This document shows, in pieces, positions 33,414-40,941 of a stretch of DNA of 64,000 bases. A program made the translations under genes and the position numbers. Source of the stretch: Peribacillus frigoritolerans (GTDB lineage Bacteria > Bacillota > Bacilli > Bacillales > Bacillaceae); the NCBI RefSeq assembly GCF_004358755.1, contig NZ_SMZY01000002.1:1054001-1118000 (forward strand). Reading direction: 5' to 3'. Within the stretch, counting starts at the first letter, position 1, and every line of letters begins with the position of its first letter. A model generated the notes under the pieces. The model saw nothing but the letters and a program-made list of their open reading frames with translations, searched no databases and was not told where the DNA came from.

Positions 33414-34403
33414 TTATTTGATTTTCGCAACAATTTTCCCTTTTACATGACGCTGTGAAAGCTCATCAAGTGTTTGCGGAACTTCTTCAAGCGAGATGAC
33501 TCTTTCCAATAACGGAGAGACTTTTTTATCTGCTGCCATAAGAAGAAGCTCGTCGCCCATTTTCGCCAAATCCCGCTCAGAGACTTCATCGTTATGATGG
33601 TGAACGGCATTCAGGGCAATTTCATGGAAAGAAATCACCTTGGTAAACGGCTTCACATGCGAATAGTCAGGTGCTCCTGCAATATGGGCAATATGGCCGT
33701 TGTAGGCGATCATATCAAGGGAAGCTGTCGCATTGTCTCTGCCGACCGTATCAAGAACAGCATCAACGCCGCGTCCGTTTGTCAGCTCCATTACTTTATT
33801 TTTCACATCTTCTTTCGTATAGTCAATCACATGATCGGCTCCAAGTGATCGAACATACTCATGATTACGTTCAGAAGCTGTTGAAATAACTGTTTTGCCC
33901 GCTGCTTTTGCGAGCTGAACAGCAAAGCCGCCTACTCCGCCTGCTCCTCCGTGAATCAGGATTGTCTGGATTGCATTCATAGGAAGCTTGCGGAAAAGAG
34001 CCTGGTACGCTGTATAGCCAGCTGTAGGAAGGGCAGCCGCTTCTTCAAATGAGATACTGTCAGGAATGCGGGAAATCGTATGAGCAGTTGTCACGCCATA
34101 TTCTGCATAAGCGCCTTTTTTATTAAAATCCCCGTGATACACAACACGGTCTCCTTTTTTCCATTCCGTTACACCTTCGCCAACCTCATGGATCGTTCCA
34201 GCTGCATCAAGTCCCAGAATGTGCGGGAATGACCAGTTGGGGTTTCCATTTGTTCCTGTTTTATAATCGACCGGATTTAATCCTGCCGCATGAATTTCAA
34301 CGACCACCTCGCCTTTTTTCGGTGACGGTGTTTCCATTTCTTCAATCTTCATTTGCTTCCATTCGTTTTTGGCGTTCAGCAATAATGCTTTCATCTTTTT
34401 CAT
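33414..34403 (-). CDS. Zinc-independent quinone oxidoreductase (MDR family)
   Basis: This 329-residue medium-chain reductase has the NADPH fold motif GGAGGVGGFAVQLAK (about 150-164) and the N-terminal GroES-like part (HAAGLNPVDYKTG). The zinc ligands of alcohol dehydrogenases are missing, so NADPH:quinone reductase activity is likely. The start is not settled: ATG 34403 lies only three bases after GGAG, and a second ATG at 34394 lies twelve bases after it. It forms a pair with the YgiN-like gene. A DJ-1-type gene lies just upstream beyond a terminator, suggesting a quinone/electrophile stress group. Confidence 0.85.
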   Translation of the reverse strand: MKKMKALLLNAKNEWKQMKIEEMETPSPKKGEVVVEIHAAGLNPVDYKTGTNGNPNWSFPHILGLDAAGTIHEVGEGVTEWKKGDRVVYHGDFNKKGAYAEYGVTTAHTISRIPDSISFEEAAALPTAGYTAYQALFRKLPMNAIQTILIHGGAGGVGGFAVQLAKAAGKTVISTASERNHEYVRSLGADHVIDYTKEDVKNKVMELTNGRGVDAVLDTVGRDNATASLDMIAYNGHIAHIAGAPDYSHVKPFTKVISFHEIALNAVHHHNDEVSERDLAKMGDELLLMAADKKVSPLLERVISLEEVPQTLDELSQRHVKGKIVAKIK

Positions 34404-34473
34404 TCTCTCCTTTTATCACTGCTTATTCATAAATAAGCTTCCCGCTATTTTTGAAATGAATCATCTTAAAAGA

Positions 34474-34495
34474 CCTGTAAACCGCAGTTTACAGG
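34474..34495 (-). terminator. Intrinsic terminator after the DJ-1-type gene
   Basis: A perfect 9-bp stem (CCTGTAAAC with GTTTACAGG) around CGCA lies 20 bp past the stop, followed by TCTTTT on the reverse strand. Confidence 0.75.
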
Positions 34496-34514
34496 CTTCT
34501 TCAACTCTATTAAT

Positions 34515-35177
34515 TTAAGCTAATTGCTTAATGACTTCTTTAGCAACACTGATTGTGGACTGAGGGTTTTGTCCAGTAATCAGGCGTCCATCAGCTTGAA
34601 GATGGTCTGTCCAATTTGCAGCGCCGACAAAGTCTGCACCAAGCTCGCGCATACGTGTTTCAAGCAGGAATGGCATGAAGCGGTCAAGCGTTGTTTCTCT
34701 TTCTTCTTCATCTGTGAACGCAGTCACTGCTTTTCCTGCAACTAATGGAGTGCCATCAGAAAGGTTTACACCCACTAGTCCAGCTGGTCCGTGGCAGACT
34801 GCTGCCACAATTTTGTCCGCTTCATATAGATTGCGGATTAATTCTTGAAGCTTCACGTTATCCGGAAGATCGAACATCGTCCCGTGCCCTCCTGGAAGGA
34901 AGATGGCATCAAATGCAGATGCATCTTTCATGTCATCAAGCTTCACTGTATTTTCAAGATATTGAGCTGTATCAAGAATTTCCTGTGGTGTTTCTCCTTC
35001 TAAACTTCTTGCATCAACTGGCGCTTTGCCGCCAAGCGGGCTTGCAACTGTTACGTCAAAGCCTGCATGTTTAAATTCCGCATAGGCTTCGCCGAATTCT
35101 GAAAGCCATAGGCCTGTTGCGTGATCATCGTTCATTTTGTCAGCCGTTGTTACGACCATTAATATATGTTTACTCAT
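34515..35177 (-). CDS. DJ-1/PfpI-family class I glutamine amidotransferase-like protein (Hsp31-type)
   Basis: This 220-residue protein has the nucleophile elbow AAVCHGPAGL (cysteine at about 128) and the LPGGHGTMFDLPDN loop. The size and the ADFVGAANWTDHLQADGRLITGQNPQS end are typical of the Hsp31/glyoxalase III type. These proteins repair or remove methylglyoxal adducts. With a quinone reductase and YgiN-like protein downstream, a reactive-carbonyl defence role is plausible. A GGGAGG site precedes the ATG. Confidence 0.85.
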   Translation of the reverse strand: MSKHILMVVTTADKMNDDHATGLWLSEFGEAYAEFKHAGFDVTVASPLGGKAPVDARSLEGETPQEILDTAQYLENTVKLDDMKDASAFDAIFLPGGHGTMFDLPDNVKLQELIRNLYEADKIVAAVCHGPAGLVGVNLSDGTPLVAGKAVTAFTDEEERETTLDRFMPFLLETRMRELGADFVGAANWTDHLQADGRLITGQNPQSTISVAKEVIKQLA

Positions 35178-35352
35178 TTTTGAATTCCTCCCTGAGTGTT
35201 GTGGTTTGTTTTACATTTTTTAGTTTAGACCTGTTTTATCCATAATACAAATTACATATTTTTATTTTATATATAAATTTATTTATAGTTAATCTGCAGA
35301 GTATCCCACAACTAGCCATCTCCAATTCCCGGTTAAAACTTGTTAGCCACCA

Positions 35353-35389
35353 TAAAAAAAGAACCAAACCGCATTCGGCATGGTTCTCT
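35353..35389 (-). terminator. Intrinsic terminator after the cyanophycinase gene
   Basis: On the reverse strand the stem AGAACCA/TGGTTCT with a 14-base loop is followed by TTTTTTTATGG. It lies about 10 bp past the stop and should end the yfcC-iadA-cyanophycinase transcript. Confidence 0.65.
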
Positions 35390-35397
35390 CTCCATTC

Positions 35398-37923
35398 TCA
35401 CTTCACTTTTACAGTCACTGGAGTAATATCAAGAACAGCGTTAACTACTGAATAATCATCTCTGCCGCCATCTTTATAGCCCCAGAATCCGTCTGTTTCT
35501 TCGGTTTTTCTGAATGTAAGTTCGACACCTTTTCCTTGGTCAAAAGCATAGCTCTTTACTTCTTTTTCACCGCTGTTGTCAACAAGGTTATAGGAGAGGA
35601 ACTTGCTTAGTGTTCCGTGAGCAGTCAGAACGCCTGAGTGCGGTGCTGCTTTGTAATCTCCGTACTCGTAGCCAACCGTACTGACTTTGTGTTCGCTGAT
35701 GTCGAATTGGTTTGTTTGAAGATCAACGGAGTCACCCGCTGCAATTGTTGAAAGAAGAATGTTCTTATATTCACTCTGTGCTTTCGGATTTGTTTTTACT
35801 TTAGATAAATCAATAACTGTCACTCCTGCACGGCCGACTACTTCAATTTTCTTTTCAGCATTGCGGACGACCATGGCTGTATCTTCATCTATTCCATAAG
35901 AAAGCTGATTGCTTTCTCCCTTTTCATAAGCTGTCGCAATCAGTCTGCCAAGGCGGGCTTTGTTGTCAAAGTGCTGGTCGATGATGCCGTATTGGAAGAA
36001 ACCAAGTCCGCGTTCAAGATAGCCTGGTCCGCCTTCTTGTTGCTGCATGCCGTCATATGTGTCAGTAAAGCCTTTAGTAAGAGTATCAAGACTGCCGCCG
36101 CCCGCAAGCATAACATCGCTCATAATCGCAGCACCGGCACTTGTTCCGCCTAGAACAGCTCCTTTTTTATAGATGTCCCAGATGGCTGTTAATGCTTTCG
36201 ATTCAGATTGGTCAATATTAAACAGCGCTTTTGTAATTTTCGTCTGATCGCCGCCTACAAACCAGATGGCATCAAGCTCTTTTATGCTTGCAGCTGCTTC
36301 TTCGCTGTTTTTGTTTTTTTCCCACTCTGCTGCATCGTTTTCAGGAGTTTCTTTGTAGTTAGTCGTTGAAATCGGCAGGATCTGAATATTTTCTTCTTTA
36401 ACTCCGTATTTCACAAGATCTTTTTTAAACGCATTGGATGAGTTCAATGATCCGCTCGCTGCCGGAACAATCCCAAACTTCGCGTCTGTTTTCCCATCAG
36501 CAAGGTCAATAAAAGCTTTATTTACGGCTTCGTTTGTTGATCCAAGCGCACCGCCAGCGATTACAAGGTTTCCTTTAATGTCGCCGCGATCGGTTTCTTC
36601 AGGAATTTCAAAATTAGAAGGTTTATAGTCTTTGAATGCCTTATCATCTTTTTTGAACTTAATAGAAACCGGTGTAACATCCATTTTTACGTTTGTGATT
36701 GAGTAGTCATCTTTTTGGCCATCCTGATAGCCCCAATAACCATTCGTTTCATCTGTTTTACTGAACGTTAAGGCAAAGCCTTTTCCTTTACTGTCATATA
36801 AATAGCTTTTTACTGATTCGGTCGACGAGTTATCAATCAGCGAGTAAGAAAGATATGGTTTGAGTCTTCCGTAAGAGGTAAGGACTCCAGTCGCTTCAAG
36901 CGGTTTAAACGAATAATACTCGTAGCCTTTTGTTTCAACTTTGGCCGGATTCACCGTAAAAGCTTTGGTCTTCAAGTCAATTTTGTCACCGGGAGATAAG
37001 AAGCTGATCGAGACATTATTGACTGGGTGCAGCTTCTTGCTTGCAGGTTTTGCCTTGCTGGCATCTACAACTGTGACACCGCCGCGGCCTGCAATTTCCG
37101 CTGTTTCCGTCTTATTGTCAACGATTAAGGCTGTATCTTCATCAATCCCGTATGAATGAAACTTCGCTTTTTGCTTTTCATATTTTACAGCTGCTGCTGC
37201 CAGCCGGCCCAGTCTTGCTCTTTCATCGAAGTGCTGATCCACAATGCCGTATTGGAAAAAACCCAGTCCTTTTTCAATGTAAACAGGCGCATATTCTTTG
37301 TTCGCAGGTGCTTTATCCGCCTCTGTGAATTCACCTTTTAACCCTCCAAGGCTGTCGCCTCCTGTAATCATGACGTCACTCATGATCGCAGCTCCGGCAC
37401 TTGTTCCGCCCAGAACAGCCCCATCCCTGTAGATGTCCCAGATCGCATCTAGGGCTTTTGTATTTTTTCCTTTTTCATCAAAAAGAGTGTCCGTAATTTT
37501 CAGCTGATCTCCGCCGACGAACCAGACTGCGGAAAGGTCTTCAATCTGATCGATGATCTCTTTTTCGCTTACGTTGTTTTTCCACTTGCTCTCATCAAAA
37601 TCAGTATCACTGAAATCATGATTTGAGATTGGAAGAATATCTATATCTTCGGCTCTCACCCCGTATTTAACGAGGTCTGCTTTAAACTCTTTGGAAGACT
37701 TCAGCTTTCCGCTCGCAGCAGGAATAATCCCGATTCTGGCATTTTCCTTTCCGCCTGCGCGGTTAATAAAAGATTCATAGACTGCTTGATTGCTGCTCCC
37801 CAAAGACCCTCCTGCAATAACAAGACTGCCTTTAATTTCTTCCTTGCTGCCTGCTGCAGCAGGCATGCTGAAGCTTGATGCAAGCAGACAGGCTGCTGCA
37901 AGCATACTGAATGGTTTCTTCAC
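35398..37923 (-). CDS. Secreted tandem cyanophycinase-like peptidase (two S51 domains)
   Basis: This 841-residue protein starts at GTG 37923 (GGAGGGGG upstream) with a signal peptide cut near MPAAAG. Two homologous halves (about 30-425 and 445-841) each hold an S51 domain and a beta-rich tail of about 100 residues. Both keep the serine nucleophile GGTSAGAAIMSD, GGDQ, a DQHF block and GIDEDTA. These correspond to the cyanophycin-specific residues of Synechocystis CphB (Ser132, Gln101, Asp172-Gln173-His174, Glu201). Half 1 reads DQHFDERARLGRL with all three arginines; half 2 reads DQHFDNKARLGRL, so one arginine is lysine. The family cuts cyanophycin to beta-Asp-Arg. No sortase or cell-wall anchor is seen, so release outside is expected. 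It is the third gene of a sigma-54 operon. Confidence 0.87.
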   Translation of the reverse strand: MKKPFSMLAAACLLASSFSMPAAAGSKEEIKGSLVIAGGSLGSSNQAVYESFINRAGGKENARIGIIPAASGKLKSSKEFKADLVKYGVRAEDIDILPISNHDFSDTDFDESKWKNNVSEKEIIDQIEDLSAVWFVGGDQLKITDTLFDEKGKNTKALDAIWDIYRDGAVLGGTSAGAAIMSDVMITGGDSLGGLKGEFTEADKAPANKEYAPVYIEKGLGFFQYGIVDQHFDERARLGRLAAAAVKYEKQKAKFHSYGIDEDTALIVDNKTETAEIAGRGGVTVVDASKAKPASKKLHPVNNVSISFLSPGDKIDLKTKAFTVNPAKVETKGYEYYSFKPLEATGVLTSYGRLKPYLSYSLIDNSSTESVKSYLYDSKGKGFALTFSKTDETNGYWGYQDGQKDDYSITNVKMDVTPVSIKFKKDDKAFKDYKPSNFEIPEETDRGDIKGNLVIAGGALGSTNEAVNKAFIDLADGKTDAKFGIVPAASGSLNSSNAFKKDLVKYGVKEENIQILPISTTNYKETPENDAAEWEKNKNSEEAAASIKELDAIWFVGGDQTKITKALFNIDQSESKALTAIWDIYKKGAVLGGTSAGAAIMSDVMLAGGGSLDTLTKGFTDTYDGMQQQEGGPGYLERGLGFFQYGIIDQHFDNKARLGRLIATAYEKGESNQLSYGIDEDTAMVVRNAEKKIEVVGRAGVTVIDLSKVKTNPKAQSEYKNILLSTIAAGDSVDLQTNQFDISEHKVSTVGYEYGDYKAAPHSGVLTAHGTLSKFLSYNLVDNSGEKEVKSYAFDQGKGVELTFRKTEETDGFWGYKDGGRDDYSVVNAVLDITPVTVKVK

Positions 37924-37977
37924 TCCAATTCCCCCTCCAATATAGATATACTTCTGTTAAATCAGACTGACATCCAT

Positions 37978-39153
37978 TTATACTTCAAAGGTTCCCTTAA
38001 TGGTTGCGGCGCCTCCTTCAACCATTACTTTTCCCCTTGCCAGAACTGTGTCAATGTCGAGTGTTTCTTGATCAAGCAAGACGAGATCCGCATCATTTCC
38101 TGCACGGATTTCCCCTTTTTTCTTCAGCTTTAATATGCGGGCTGGATTCGATGTAATGACTTGAAGAGCTGTCTCGAGAGAAACTCCCTCATCAAGAACA
38201 GATGAACGGACCTCTTCAAAAAGAGAAGATACTTTCCCAACTTGAAGCCCTGCAAAATCACCGTCTGAATTAAAATATGGAAGGCTTGCCTGACCATCAG
38301 ATGAAAACGTAATTTGTGTAACTGGAATACCTCTTTCAAGCATGAGGCGCAAGCCTCTGCTGCACTTTACTTCGCCCTCCTCTAGAAATTGAGGAATGGT
38401 GCTTGTAGTCATATCAACATAACCGCCAAGTTCCGCATATTTGATTCCCTCTTCAAACAGCTCTGCGTTTCGGTTAATATGGGTCGGGTGGAAGTGATGG
38501 ATAGGGATGTCCGTTTTTTCTGCAATTTCAAATAAAAGATCAAGTTTGCGGTCACTATCGCCGACATGAATTTCAAGCACTCCGGCTTTCCCGGTAATCA
38601 AACCGCCATTTCTGGCGGCAGCTGCAATTTTGGCCAGCTCTTCAAACGTCGGTTCAGATGAACGGTGATCAGATATCGCAATCTCTCCAACACCGATGAT
38701 CTTTTCAATAAAAATCAGATCCTCTTCAATTTTACCGGTCAGCGTTTTCACCGGAATCTGGTAAGACCCTGTGTGAAGATAAGATGTGATGCCTTCTTCA
38801 TCAAGTGCATGTGCTTTTGCAAGCAGACTCTCAATTCTTCTTGTGGTTCCGTCCGTTCCGAGTACACCTATAACGGTAGTAATCCCGGCAGTCGTAGCAT
38901 CCGTCAAATTCAGCTCAGGGGTGCGTGTTTTAAATCCGCCTTCCCCGCCGCCCCCAATCAGGTGAACATGAGCATCAATAAAACCGGGCACTAAAAGCTT
39001 GCCTGTTCCGTCGATTACCAGCACATCAAGTGATGCAGCATCCAAATCAATGCGGTCTTTGATATAGCCGATTTTGTCCGCCGTAAGGAGCACGTCCTTT
39101 TTGCCTAAATAATGAGGCGCGTATACTTCTGTATTTTTTATAAGAGTAAGCAA
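37978..39153 (-). CDS. iadA: Isoaspartyl dipeptidase (beta-aspartyl peptidase)
   Basis: This 391-residue amidohydrolase hydrolyses beta-aspartyl dipeptides, such as beta-Asp-Arg from cyanophycin. Metal ligands: GFIDAHVHLIGG (about 57-68), HHFHPTHINRN and SSDGQASLPYF with the last aspartate. AISDHRSSEP is typical of IadA. Where E. coli IadA has its carboxylated lysine (GVKCAISDHR), this one reads GVGEIAISDHR, so a glutamate probably bridges the metals. Start is TTG 39153 with AGGAGGTC. No signal peptide, so it works in the cytoplasm after dipeptide uptake. It lies between the permease and cyanophycinase genes. Confidence 0.9.
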   Translation of the reverse strand: MLTLIKNTEVYAPHYLGKKDVLLTADKIGYIKDRIDLDAASLDVLVIDGTGKLLVPGFIDAHVHLIGGGGEGGFKTRTPELNLTDATTAGITTVIGVLGTDGTTRRIESLLAKAHALDEEGITSYLHTGSYQIPVKTLTGKIEEDLIFIEKIIGVGEIAISDHRSSEPTFEELAKIAAAARNGGLITGKAGVLEIHVGDSDRKLDLLFEIAEKTDIPIHHFHPTHINRNAELFEEGIKYAELGGYVDMTTSTIPQFLEEGEVKCSRGLRLMLERGIPVTQITFSSDGQASLPYFNSDGDFAGLQVGKVSSLFEEVRSSVLDEGVSLETALQVITSNPARILKLKKKGEIRAGNDADLVLLDQETLDIDTVLARGKVMVEGGAATIKGTFEV

Positions 39154-39191
39154 TGTTTGACCTCCTGTGTTTATCTATGATGACCAGTCTT

Positions 39192-40610
39192 TTAAAACGG
39201 CCCGTAATTCATCAAGTGAGCAATAACAACTGCTGCAAGTCCGATGAGATATTGAATGAAAACAAGCGGCAGCACCCATTTAGCCCACTTCGTCCAAGGT
39301 ATACCGGCGATTGCAAGACCTGCCATTAGTGTACCTGCTGTCGGGAAGATGATGTTTCCGATTCCATCTGCAAATGAGAAGGATAGGACAGCTGTTTGAC
39401 GAGTAATATCAAGCAAATCTGCAAGAGGCGTCATGATTGGCATTGTAAGCATCGCATGCCCGCTTCCTGAAGCAAGGATAAAATGGATAATAGCCTGGAA
39501 ATTGTACATTCCGATTACACTCCAAAAAGCAGGAATATTCTCAAGCGCGCCTGAAACTCCGTAAAGCATAGGATCAATAATATGACCTTCATTTAAGACA
39601 ACCAGCGTCGCTCTCGATACCCCGATAATGAGTGCTCCGCCAATTAACAGGGAGGAACCTTCTACGAACGATTTGGCTATTTGATCTGCAGAAAGTCTGC
39701 CGATGATTCCGATGACAATCGTTAATACTACAAAAAGAGCAGCAATCTCAGTGATATACCATTGAAACTTTATCACTCCAAATGCAAGAACTACGTAATT
39801 CAGCAGAAAGGCGCCTAAAATCAATTTGTGTTTTGTCTCTAATTTTTCATTTGAATTCAACAGGACATCCGCTTCTTCTCTGCTGTATTTTCCGAAAAAG
39901 CCCTTTGATGGATCTTTCTTCACTTTCATTGCATGACGGTAAACAAAAATAACCGATACTGCATAAACAATGACGAATAATACAAGTCTATACCCCATGC
40001 CGGAGAACATCGGAAGCTCAGCAATCCCCTGTGCAACCCCGACTGTAAATGGGTTCATGACAGCTGTTGTAAAACCTGCCGCAGCCCCAAGAATGACGAT
40101 CGCCGTACCGGTCAGCACATCAAATCCCAATGCCAGCGCAAGCGGAATCAATAATGGAATATAAGCAAGTGTTTCCTCTGCCATCCCCATAAGAGATCCT
40201 CCGATGGCAAAAAACAGCATCATCGCAGGAATCAAAAGTTTTTCACGTGTTGCAAGCCTCTTAGCGAGCGTAGTAATCAACAGGTTAATCGTACCCGTTG
40301 CCGTTAACACTCCAAAAAATCCGCCGATGATCAAAACAAAGAAGATAATGTTTGCAGCTTCTACCATCCCGGTATGAAGTGCTTTTACCATTCCAAACGG
40401 GCTGACCGGTGTTTGTTCAGCGGATTGAAACGTATCCGGATCAATTTCTGTTCTACCGTCAACCTCTACCCTTGCATAATCTCCTGCAGGCAATACGTAA
40501 GTTAATAGTGTTGCAACAACCAATACACCGAGTAAAAGTGCAAATACATTAATCTTGCGTTCTTTCTTTTCCTTCCCCTTTGGTTGATAAGCTGTTTCAG
40601 CTTGAGCCAT
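39192..40610 (-). CDS. YfcC/DcuC-family permease, probable beta-Asp-Arg or amino-acid transporter
   Basis: This 472-residue protein has about twelve helices of the YfcC (DUF401/DcuC-like) family. Characteristic segments: GVLTATGTINLLI, GMAEETLAYIPLLIPLALALGFD, NPFTVGVAQGIAELP and ASGSGHAMLTMPIMTPLADLL. Members of this family are annotated as basic amino-acid or C4-dicarboxylate antiporters. As the first gene of the operon with IadA and cyanophycinase, import of the beta-Asp-Arg dipeptide or arginine is the likely task. This is inferred from context only. Confidence 0.82.
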   Translation of the reverse strand: MAQAETAYQPKGKEKKERKINVFALLLGVLVVATLLTYVLPAGDYARVEVDGRTEIDPDTFQSAEQTPVSPFGMVKALHTGMVEAANIIFFVLIIGGFFGVLTATGTINLLITTLAKRLATREKLLIPAMMLFFAIGGSLMGMAEETLAYIPLLIPLALALGFDVLTGTAIVILGAAAGFTTAVMNPFTVGVAQGIAELPMFSGMGYRLVLFVIVYAVSVIFVYRHAMKVKKDPSKGFFGKYSREEADVLLNSNEKLETKHKLILGAFLLNYVVLAFGVIKFQWYITEIAALFVVLTIVIGIIGRLSADQIAKSFVEGSSLLIGGALIIGVSRATLVVLNEGHIIDPMLYGVSGALENIPAFWSVIGMYNFQAIIHFILASGSGHAMLTMPIMTPLADLLDITRQTAVLSFSFADGIGNIIFPTAGTLMAGLAIAGIPWTKWAKWVLPLVFIQYLIGLAAVVIAHLMNYGPF

Positions 40611-40707
40611 AAGTTCTTCTCCCCTTTTTCACGTTATCTTTAGATGGCAAACAACATCTCCCTAGGAAATGCCTCTCCTCCCGGAAATAGTCATTTGCAA
40701 GTATATA

Positions 40708-40724
40708 ATGCAATTTTTGTGCCA
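40708..40724 (-). promoter_or_regulatory. Sigma-54 promoter of the cyanophycin operon
   Basis: TGGCAC-AAAAA-TTGCAT on the reverse strand matches the -24/-12 consensus without mismatch, about 100 bp before the yfcC-type gene and opposite to the PrpR_N-type activator gene. It is the same box as at rocADG, with a different 5-base spacer. Confidence 0.92.
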
Positions 40725-40876
40725 ACACGAAATGAGAGGGGGCTTTTTTATTTTATATCGGCCTGATCACACCTTGTCCTTTAATAAGTATAGTCCACAA
40801 ATATAATAGACCCAACTCTAATATTCATCAGATTGCATAAAGTATTATTATCTAAAATTTCTAATAATCATTGGCT

Positions 40877-40930
40877 TTTTGGTCTAAATTGGTTTATTTT
40901 TATGATATTATATAACCAATAGAACCAAAA
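40877..40930. promoter_or_regulatory. Inverted repeat before the sigma-54 activator gene (candidate UAS/operator)
   Basis: TTTTGGTCTAAATTGGTT (40877-40894) and AACCAATAGAACCAAAA (40914-40930) form an imperfect inverted repeat. Between them lies a probable -35/-10 (TTGGTT, 16 bp, TATAAC) for the activator gene. The dyad could be the activator's own binding site, giving both autoregulation and enhancer action on the operon about 160 bp away. Confidence 0.5.
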
Positions 40931-40941
40931 GGAGTGAGAGA

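Noticed and set aside
35398-37923. Cyanophycinase-like protein as an intracellular alpha-aspartyl dipeptidase (PepE type)
   Set aside because: Both halves have the DQHF-x-x-R/K-x-R-x-x-R block and GGDQ typical of cyanophycinase, and there is a signal peptide.
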